A stretch of DNA of 17,009 nucleotides from CBDUXT01 sp965371245. GTDB lineage: Bacteria; Planctomycetota; Phycisphaerae; UBA1845. How positions within the stretch are numbered: position 1 is the first letter of the stretch; the number at the start of each line of letters is the position of its first letter. The translations under genes were made by a program, and so were the position numbers. The stretch spans positions 1 through 17,009 of the forward strand of contig CBDUXT010000109.1 in NCBI GenBank assembly GCA_965371245.1. The letters run 5' to 3'. This document shows positions 1 through 5,747 of the stretch, piece by piece. The notes below the pieces were generated by a model. It was not told the origin of the DNA, ran no database searches, and saw nothing but the letters and a program-made list of their open reading frames with translations.

Positions 1-51
1 TTGAAGGCCTTTTCTAACGCGCGAACCCACCCGCGCTCGCTTATTTTGGGA

Positions 52-1287
52 CTAGCTTGCGGGTTCGTGCCCCCAAAGCCTGGCAAGCTCGATCAGCACC
101 TTTACGGCCGTCTCCATCTCCTCGAGACAGGCGAACTCCAGCGGCGAGTGGAAGTTGTGCATGCCGGTGGAGAGGTTGGGCGTGGGCAAGCCCATCTCGC
201 TGAGCCGCGACCCGTCGGTCCCCCCGCGAATGGATTGAAACGTCGGCTCGATCCCGACCGCGCGCATCGCACTTGCCGCCAGGTCCACGGCGCGAGGCTC
301 CTTCGCAAGCGCCTCGACCATGTTGCGGTACTGCTTCGTCACATCGACATCGATCCCGGCGCCGGGGTGTTCCGCTACGATCGAGGCGGCCACGTCTTTC
401 AGGAGGGCGGCCTGCTCGCCCAGTTCCGCCGTCACGAAGCTACGGAGAATGATCCGTAGTGTCACCTTATCGACACCGCCCTCGAACACGTAGGGGTGCA
501 TGAAGCCGTCGCGCCCGGAGGTGGTTTCCGGGGCGAGCCGCTTCCACGGCATGCGCGAGATGAACTCACCAACCAACCGGATGGCGTTGATCATTCGGCC
601 CGTCGCCAGCCCCGGATGAATGTTTCGCCCCATGAGGGTGACAACGGCCACGTCGGCCGAGAAGGTCTCGTTCTCGATCGAACCGGCGCCCTCGCCGTCG
701 AGCGTATAGGCGCACACGGCGCCGATTTGATCGATGTTGAGCTTGTTCGTACCCCGACCGACCTCCTCGTCGCAGGTGAACACGATACGGATCGGCCCGT
801 GCTTGACCTCGCAATGGGCCATGAGATAGGCGGCGGTGGTCATCACCACGGCCACCCCGGCCTTGTCGTCGGCACCGAGCAGCGTCGTGCCGTCGGTGGT
901 GATGAGCGTCCTACCGGCAAGCGCCGCCAGCTCCTTGGTGTCGTCTACCCGAATGACCTGCGCGGTGTCGCCCGAAAGGACGATGTCCTTGCCGTCGTAG
1001 TTTTCATGAACCGTTGGCTTGACGTTTTTCCCCGAGGCGTCCGGTGATGTATCCATGTGCGCCAGCCAGCAGATCGTCGGCGCGCCGTCAATCGTCGGTG
1101 GGATCGTGGCCATCACGATGCCGTGTTCGTTCATCGAGACGTCGGCCAGCTTGAGGCCCCGCAGCTCGTCGGCGAGCATTCTTCCCAGATCGAGCTGCCC
1201 CGGCGAGCTGGGATAGGCGTCGGTCTGCTCGACGGCCGTTGTTTCGACTTTCACGTATCGACAGAACCGCTCCAGCAACGTCTGCAC
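52..1287 (-). CDS. pepT: Peptidase T (tripeptide aminopeptidase, M20 family)
   Basis: This is a cytoplasmic di-zinc aminopeptidase that removes the N-terminal residue of tripeptides. The product from the chosen start is 411 residues, close to the roughly 408 of the enterobacterial enzyme. All expected metal and catalytic motifs are present: HMDTSPD (H77, D79), GADDKAG (bridging D140), CDEEVGRG (catalytic E174 and E175), LDGEG (D197) and MHNFHSPLE (H380). The substrate-site motifs NIHPGLATGRMINA and RGGTDGS are also intact. The open frame runs on to 1551, but the extra 88 codons have no peptidase similarity. GTG at 1285-1287 is preceded by AAGGAG seven bases upstream on the minus strand, and the conserved region starts right there (VQTLLERFCRYVKVET), so GTG is taken as the start. 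The gene stands alone and is divergent from the cysteine synthase-family gene. Identification is firm; the exact start slightly less so. Confidence 0.94.
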   Translation of the reverse strand: MQTLLERFCRYVKVETTAVEQTDAYPSSPGQLDLGRMLADELRGLKLADVSMNEHGIVMATIPPTIDGAPTICWLAHMDTSPDASGKNVKPTVHENYDGKDIVLSGDTAQVIRVDDTKELAALAGRTLITTDGTTLLGADDKAGVAVVMTTAAYLMAHCEVKHGPIRIVFTCDEEVGRGTNKLNIDQIGAVCAYTLDGEGAGSIENETFSADVAVVTLMGRNIHPGLATGRMINAIRLVGEFISRMPWKRLAPETTSGRDGFMHPYVFEGGVDKVTLRIILRSFVTAELGEQAALLKDVAASIVAEHPGAGIDVDVTKQYRNMVEALAKEPRAVDLAASAMRAVGIEPTFQSIRGGTDGSRLSEMGLPTPNLSTGMHNFHSPLEFACLEEMETAVKVLIELARLWGHEPAS

Positions 1288-1748
1288 GGGCTTTCTCCTT
1301 CGGTCTTGATGATCTTCAAACGACGACCTACGTTCGCCATCAGAGTATCGCAGAACGACTTTGCCAAGGCCACCAAGGGGCATGGCACGGCCCAGCGTGC
1401 ATGACCGAATCGGCGGGCAGTTTTCAGAGCACGGGGCGCGAGCCCTGTGACCGGTCTGGTATCGTGGAAGCCCTATGCTTGTTCGCTTCGTGTCCGTGGG
1501 CTGGCGCCCACGGCTCTGACGTGGCGTGGCACCGTCAAGATGGCTCTGCACGTCCCGCCAAAACTGTCACGCACCCAGTGGCCCATCGCGACGTGGACGA
1601 CAACGATCTCTTCATCCAAGGCGGCCCGAACCGACACACGGGGCAGACTCCGGTCAAGGCTGGAACGCCGCATGCTAGGTAGACTGGCAACCGGCAGACA
1701 GCAGGCGGACGCTGTTTGCGCGGGTGATTCCAACCGGGAGACCAGTTC
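1288..1748. other. Divergent gene-free region between pepT and cysteine synthase gene
   Basis: This 461-base stretch must hold the promoters of both flanking genes, but I see no strong sigma70 match to name. Open frames here have no recognisable protein features. It contains two short hairpins: 1430-1449 (7 bp including one G.T pair) and the perfect 8-bp hairpin at 1494-1513 listed separately. GGGAG at 1736-1740 is a plausible ribosome-binding site for the plus-strand gene starting at 1749. Confidence 0.5.
1494..1513. repeat. Perfect 8-bp inverted repeat with 4-base loop
   Basis: CCGTGGGC (1494-1501) and GCCCACGG (1506-1513) pair perfectly around TGGC. The compact GC-rich hairpin sits in the gap between divergent genes with no U-tract on either side, so it does not look like an intrinsic terminator. 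It resembles dispersed intergenic hairpins I associate with planctomycete genomes, but that is recollection. Only one copy is visible here. Confidence 0.5.
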
Positions 1749-2714
1749 ATGGAAACGGTCGTACAGGGTGTTCTCAGCGGCGCGGATCAGGCCATCGGGC
1801 ACACACCGCTGATCGATCTGCAACGGCTTTGCGCCGACCTTGACGGGTCGATCCTGGCCAAGTGCGAGTTCATGAACCCCGGCGGGAGCAAGAAAGACCG
1901 CATCGCCCGACAGATGATCGACGACGCGGAGACGCGCGGTCTGCTCACAACCGGCCGAACGATCGTCGAGGTGACCAGCGGCAACACCGGCTGCGGGCTG
2001 GCGATCGTGTGCGCCGTTCGCGGGTACCGATTCGTGGCCGTGATGTCCGTCGCCAACAGCATCGAACGCGTTCGGATGATGAAGATACTCGGGGCCGACG
2101 TGCTGCTCATCGACCAGGCTTCCGACTCGCCGCCCGGCAAGGTCAGCCCCAAAGACCTTGAGCTGGTCGAACAGGCCGCCGACGCCTACGCCGAGAAGCA
2201 CGGAGCCGTGCGCCTCGACCAGTTTCACTGGGAGAGCAACACCCGGGCACACCACCAGGGCACGGGGCGAGAGATCTGGGAGCAGGCCGACGGACGGATC
2301 GACGCCTTCGTCGAGTTTGTAGGCACCGGCGGAACCTTCGCCGGTGTGACCGCAGCCCTGAAAGAGGGCAACCCCGACGTTCGCTGCTACATCGTCGAGC
2401 CCACCAGCGCGTCGCACTTCGGCTGCCGCGAATATCTGGGTCCCCACCGCATCGCCGGCGGCGGCTATGCTCGTGATCTCGACCTGATCGATCACTCGCT
2501 GGTGGAAGACTACATCTCCATCGACGACGACACGGCCATCGACGTGGCTCGCCAGCTCGCCAGCCGCGAAGGGCTGTTCGTCGGCGTCTCCTCCGGCGCG
2601 AACGTGGCGGCCGCTCTACAACTTCTCAAGAAGCGCGAGCGCGGGTCGCGCATTGTCGTCGTGCTGACCGATACGGGCTTGAAATATCTCAGCACGCGCT
2701 TGTTCGAAGTGTAA
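1749..2714 (+). CDS. PLP-dependent cysteine synthase / cystathionine beta-synthase family protein
   Basis: This 321-residue fold-type II PLP enzyme is about the length of O-acetylserine sulfhydrylases, which make cysteine from O-acetylserine and sulfide in the cytoplasm. The PLP lysine lies in NPGGSKKDRI (residues 43-52, Schiff-base lysine most likely K49). The substrate loop is TSGNTG (76-81), the phosphate-binding loop GTGGT (192-196), and SSGAN (281-285) supplies the pyridine-side serine region. The N-terminal GHTPLIDL and central SIERVRMMKILGA also fit the family. The residue before the PLP lysine is Lys, where the usual motif is SVKDR. No C-terminal CBS or regulatory domain is present. 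ATG at 1749 has GGGAG eight bases upstream. The true substrate could be O-acetylserine, O-phosphoserine or homocysteine/serine, and sequence alone does not decide. A long antisense frame on the opposite strand is treated as a shadow. Confidence 0.87.
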   Translation: METVVQGVLSGADQAIGHTPLIDLQRLCADLDGSILAKCEFMNPGGSKKDRIARQMIDDAETRGLLTTGRTIVEVTSGNTGCGLAIVCAVRGYRFVAVMSVANSIERVRMMKILGADVLLIDQASDSPPGKVSPKDLELVEQAADAYAEKHGAVRLDQFHWESNTRAHHQGTGREIWEQADGRIDAFVEFVGTGGTFAGVTAALKEGNPDVRCYIVEPTSASHFGCREYLGPHRIAGGGYARDLDLIDHSLVEDYISIDDDTAIDVARQLASREGLFVGVSSGANVAAALQLLKKRERGSRIVVVLTDTGLKYLSTRLFEV

Positions 2715-2767
2715 GCCGCGACGCACCCGTCTCTTTGTCTCGAGCCGCGGACGTCAGGCCGGGCGGC

Positions 2768-2792
2768 CCATTCATCGCGCAGCGATGGGTGG
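2768..2792. repeat. 11-bp hairpin downstream of the cysteine synthase gene
   Basis: CCATTCATCGC (2768-2778) pairs with GCGATGGGTGG (2782-2792) around a GCA loop, using two G.U pairs if transcribed from the plus strand. It begins 54 bases past the stop codon. No U-run follows, so it may be a Rho-type 3' end, an mRNA-protecting hairpin or a dispersed repeat. Confidence 0.4.
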
Positions 2793-2838
2793 GGGCACGA
2801 TGATCGGCCATCGACACAGTGCGGGTCGTGCTGGCAGA

Positions 2839-3745
2839 TCACGTGGTAGGGGTCGTGATTTTTTCTCCGGCGTTGGTCTGCCCGATCATCGTGACCCCAC
2901 CCTTTGCTTTCGCAAGAGGTAACCGGTCTGCCGTCTGCAGTGCAGGACACGGCTGGGAAATGTAGATAGGCACTTTGCGCTGGCGCACGTGTGCGTGTAT
3001 TTCAATGCACATGGCATCGGCGACGATGTCCACCTCGTGGTCTTTCTTGCCCCTTCAGTACGAAGAGCCGACGCTGATCTGGTAGTAGTGGCTCAATACG
3101 TGCTTGAAGAACGCCGCCTCGACGGCCGCGCCCAATCGCGTCCTGTCTTCTAGGAGCGCCTTGCCGTTGAGCAGGACGCTTCCGGCGATGGCTGCGTCGG
3201 CCAGGTAGACCTTGTATCGCGCACGCAGAATCTCCTTGCCGTTTCCTCGCGTAGCAACCGCTGCGCCGACCCGATGTTCTCCACCTGAGCCGTCTGCGGA
3301 AACCCGCCGCGCAGCAGGTACTCGTGGAAGTGTGCGACGAGAGGCCGGGCAGTTTCTCCGACGCGAATGCGGTCGGGCTGCGACCAGTCGAATACCTCGG
3401 TGAGCGACGAAACAGCCGGTAGCTTCGGCGGTTCGATTTTCTTGATCTGTAGGCACTCGAAGAAGGACAAGGTTGGGAGCTTGATCGTGTGCCAGCGTCC
3501 GACGCCAGACTCCGTTCCCTCCGTATTGATCGGGATGGCCGAGCCGGTGACGGCGATCCGGCGCTTCTTCTCGAAGTCCGCTTGGAGCTTGAGTCAGGTC
3601 GGCCACTCGCTCGTGTTCTGGATTTCGTCGAGCAGCAGGTACTCCGTTCCTTCGGGCGGCGGCTGTAGCTCGTGCCAGAGATCAAGCACGCCTTCGAGTC
3701 CGATGAGCTTCATCAGCGGGTGGTCGAAGGTGCGCGCCGGGACGA
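2839..3745 (-). pseudogene. Broken AAA_14/DUF4143-type ATPase
   Basis: Read on the minus strand, this is the remnant of an ATPase of the AAA_14 plus DUF4143 type, a family of unclear cellular role. It opens in mid-domain with FDHPLMKLIGLEGVLDLWHEL and the Walker B segment YLLLDEIQNTSEW. The N-terminal P-loop part is missing. An in-frame TGA (3594-3596) lies where the family has Trp (EWPT-stop-LKLQADFEKKRRIAVTGSA). The frame continues through SFFECLQIKK and FHEYLLRGGFPQTA. Near 3241-3246 it breaks: QRLLREE should lead to about 70 residues that are absent, and KEILRARYKVYLADAAIAGS follows in another frame. A second TGA (about 3055-3057) again replaces a Trp codon (GSSY-stop-RGKKDHEVDIVADA). The segment after 3000 no longer resembles the family. 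The 5' edge meets the IS66 remnant. The family call rests on remembered motifs and is fairly strong; the boundaries are approximate. Confidence 0.82.
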
Positions 3746-3761
3746 CTGGCCACGTTGCGGG

Positions 3762-4286
3762 CGTATGCTGAAGCTGATTCAGGACCTGTTCGCGATCGAG
3801 CGGAAGGCGAAGGTGTTGCGCAAGGATCCGGACGCGAGCTTCGGTGATGTCGAACACCCGGCCCTGCCCAACGAGGAATCGGTGCCGCTGATCGAGAAGA
3901 TCCGCGAATGTACGGAGGCCTGGTCGGTGGAGGTCTTGCCGCGCAGCGCCGTGGGCAAAGCGGTTGGCTACATGCGGAACCAGTGGATCCCGCTCATGCG
4001 ATTCCTGAAAGATCCGGAGCGGACGCTTGACAACAACGCGGCCGAGCGTGCCATGCGTCACGTCGTGCTCGGCCGCGGGAACTGGACGTTCGCCGGCAGC
4101 GCCGAGGGCAGCCGCCGCGCGGCGAAGATCTACTCGATCGTCGCCACCACCCAGCAGCACGGCCTCGACCCGTTTGCTTACCTCCGCGACGTGATTGACC
4201 GCCTCCCACGCGGCCACGATCCCGCCACGCTCAGCCCGGCGGCCTGGAAGGCCGAGCAACTCGACCGCGCGGCCTCCGCTTCCTGA
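3762..4286 (+). pseudogene. IS66-family transposase, 3' fragment
   Basis: Only the C-terminal third of an IS66 transposase (TnpC type) remains, starting near MLKLIQDLFAIERKAK and running to a TGA. Visible family hallmarks are the block DNNAAERAMRHVVLGRGNWTFAGS (4029-4100), whose AER holds the glutamate of the DDE triad, and the IS66 C-terminal segment IYSIVATTQQHGLDPFAYLRDVIDRLP. The N-terminal helix-turn-helix, zinc-binding and first two catalytic aspartate regions are absent, as are the usual accessory genes tnpA and tnpB. The open frame extends upstream to a GTG at 3672, but those codons are antisense to the ATPase remnant and are not transposase. No terminal inverted repeats or target duplication could be found. 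It cannot transpose. Confidence 0.88.
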
Positions 4287-4745
4287 CCCAGCCAGCCCGC
4301 GTTTGTTCACTCCCACTGCCGAAACTCGCCGGGCGCGGATGACCGAGCGACTACGTTACACTCACAGCAGCCGCACGGTGAGGAAGGAACAGTTATCGGG
4401 CGTTGATGCATGTTCGGTATGGCCTGGCACGTCGTCGCCTGCCCCGATCGCAACCTTGGACCTCCGCGAACAATCGCTGTAATCTACTGCAACAAAGGCA
4501 CTTAGAGATCAAGCCGCGCTCCCGGCGTTCTCGCCGCTTGGCCTGGGAGCGATCGACTCGCGACTCGGCGCGAATCATCGCGGCGGCGTCATCGATCCCT
4601 GAAAAAAAAGGAAGAAGAGAGATTTTGCTCTTGCAGGACGCCGTCAAACCAGTAAGATGCTAATAATTGAAGGATCGCATGTCGTACAGGGATGTTGGGC
4701 AACCGCGCCAGCGGGCGGGTATTTTCTGCTTGGTAGGGAAGTCTG
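4287..4745. other. Gene-free stretch after the IS66 remnant
   Basis: These 459 bases show no convincing gene: the small open frames on both strands have no recognisable features. An A8 run lies near 4601-4608. The right terminal repeat of the IS66 element should be here but I could not identify it. The end of the stretch must contain the promoter and leader of the following secreted-protein gene. AGGGAAG just before its ATG is the likely ribosome-binding site. Confidence 0.4.
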
Positions 4746-5330
4746 ATGAAAGCGTTCAAACTCTTAATCGCACCGGTTGTTCTTAGCGTTTGCTGCGCTA
4801 CGGCGCAAGCGGACCTCGTCCTTGAGCAGATCGGGGAGATCACTCTCGGAAACAGCTGGACTTCTAGGATCTCAGTACTGAACCTCGATGTGTGGGATTT
4901 GCTTGTGGTAGACATCGCAGTAGCCGGCGACACGTTCGAGGCTTCGCCCGTCCCGCCGATTGTCGTCACAGCCCCAGTCCCGTTTGTGGGCGCCGTGAAT
5001 TCGCCAACACAGGTCAGTGCAGCGGGGTCCATCTTTTCTGGCAGCCTCGTTTTGGATCTTACATTCAACGGCCTTGCGGCGCCCCCCACGCTCGGCGACA
5101 TAGTGCTCACCTTCTCGGCGTTTGAGCCTCTCGCGCAAACTGCCAGCATCGCGGGCACGATGGTTTGGGACCCGCTCCTTGGGCCGAGTGGCGCATTCAG
5201 TGCTTTTCCAGGGGCGACGCCCACGACTCAGACCCGTTCTGAGGTTGTATCGACTCCCGTTCCGGGTGCGGTTTTCCTCGGAATGATGGGGTTCGGTTTG
5301 ATGGGCTTGGCGAGGAAGCGGTTGCGCTAG
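4746..5330 (+). CDS. Secreted protein with PVPGA variant of the PEP-CTERM sorting signal
   Basis: This 194-residue protein has a signal peptide (basic start MKAFK, hydrophobic LLIAPVVLSVCC, likely cleavage after AQA, residues 20-22). The middle is Thr/Val/Pro-rich and beta-like with no domain I recognise. The C-terminus is a classic three-part sorting tag: PVPGA (171-175), a hydrophobic helix VFLGMMGFGLMGL (176-188), then the basic end ARKRLR. In the PEP-CTERM/exosortase system such tails are recognised at the membrane, cleaved, and the protein is exported to the envelope or extracellular matrix. No exosortase is in this window, but PEP-CTERM proteins are usually scattered far from it, often with exopolysaccharide genes nearby, which fits the genes at 9460-14551. 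AGGGAAG lies a few bases before the ATG. A strong hairpin follows the gene. Its specific role is unknown. Confidence 0.83.
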   Translation: MKAFKLLIAPVVLSVCCATAQADLVLEQIGEITLGNSWTSRISVLNLDVWDLLVVDIAVAGDTFEASPVPPIVVTAPVPFVGAVNSPTQVSAAGSIFSGSLVLDLTFNGLAAPPTLGDIVLTFSAFEPLAQTASIAGTMVWDPLLGPSGAFSAFPGATPTTQTRSEVVSTPVPGAVFLGMMGFGLMGLARKRLR

Positions 5331-5371
5331 CAGCAAGAACGGTTCGTCGCCTTGCGATTAACATGATTTTG

Positions 5372-5410
5372 AATGTGCGTTTGGGGCTGACAAGACCCCA
5401 AACGCACATT
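5372..5410 (+). terminator. Perfect 15-bp hairpin after the PVPGA-CTERM gene
   Basis: AATGTGCGTTTGGGG (5372-5386) and CCCCAAACGCACATT (5396-5410) pair without a mismatch around a nine-base loop, 41 bases past the stop codon. Position and stability suggest a transcript end. The canonical U-run is missing (TGAGTATATGG follows), so it may stop transcription weakly or act as a 3'-end stabiliser. Confidence 0.55.
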
Positions 5411-5693
5411 TGAGTATATGGCTCCCGTCCCACGGCCGGAAATAGCGGGCTATCGAGGTCGCCGGCTCGCTCGTACATGTGCTTGGTCGGAGTAACTTTT
5501 GCCGACATCCTGCCGCTTCGAGTTCGGTAGGTCGGGTTTTCTGTTGGGGGAACTCATTTCTTCGAGGGGACAGGTATCGGCCGGGTACCGATACACGCGT
5601 GCTGCATCGAAGGTTTCGGGCTGCGCGAGGACATTCCGCCTGATCGCCGGCAATGCGCCGGTGTTTGCCCCCTAGCACGAGGAGGTAGTGGCG
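5411..5693. other. Intergenic leader region before the protease gene
   Basis: There is no gene between the hairpin and the leader ORF. A small inverted repeat, GTATCGG (5574-5580) with CCGATAC (5588-5594), is visible. The protease promoter is expected here, but no clear -35/-10 pair stands out. GGAGGT at 5681-5686 is a near-consensus Shine-Dalgarno site that serves the leader ORF at 5694. Confidence 0.35.
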
Positions 5694-5747
5694 ATGTCCT
5701 CATCGCCGCGGTCGTGCTCCGCTGCTTCGCGAAAGGGGTTTTCATGA
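5694..5747 (+). CDS. Candidate 17-codon leader ORF upstream of the protease
   Basis: GGAGGT (5681-5686) sits seven bases before ATG 5694, a better ribosome-binding site than that of the protease itself. The ORF encodes MSSSPRSCSAASRKGFS and its TGA (5745-5747) overlaps the protease ATG (5744) as ATGA, the arrangement of translational coupling. The start codon lies inside a hairpin, GGCGATG (5690-5696) paired with CATCGCC (5701-5707) around TCCT. The peptide is Ser/Arg-rich with no known domain. It may act only by bringing ribosomes to the protease start, or the arrangement may be chance. There is no homology evidence either way. Confidence 0.4.
   Translation: MSSSPRSCSAASRKGFS

Noticed and set aside
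1..51. Start of a plus-strand reading frame at the left edge
   Set aside because: It continues antisense through pepT and has no supporting features. The first 51 bases alone are too short to judge.
496..1047. Plus-strand open frame opposite pepT
   Set aside because: It lies wholly antisense to the catalytic region of peptidase T and has no motif of its own.
1288..1551. N-terminal extension of peptidase T
   Set aside because: The 88 extra codons are Arg-rich, unlike any M20 peptidase, and a GTG with an AAGGAG site begins exactly at the conserved region.
1473..2495. Long open frame on the minus strand opposite the cysteine synthase-family gene
   Set aside because: It is antisense to a gene with clear PLP-enzyme motifs, has low-complexity Gly/Ala/Val/Asp content and no recognisable domain. 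Such mirror frames are expected at high GC.
3055..3596. TGA read as tryptophan (altered genetic code), suggested by two TGA codons at conserved Trp positions
   Set aside because: Intact genes in the window (wecB, the nucleotidyltransferase-like gene and the propeller gene) end with TGA, and this ATPase is also frameshifted and deleted, so simple nonsense mutations fit better.
3594..4316. Minus-strand open frame of 240 codons through the IS66 fragment
   Set aside because: Most of it is antisense to the transposase remnant. Only its last 45 or so codons are real, as part of the ATPase pseudogene.
4660..4745. Possible riboswitch before the PVPGA-CTERM gene
   Set aside because: A GGGCAACC-like patch recalled SAM and c-di-GMP elements, but the conserved cores and pairing of those classes are not present.
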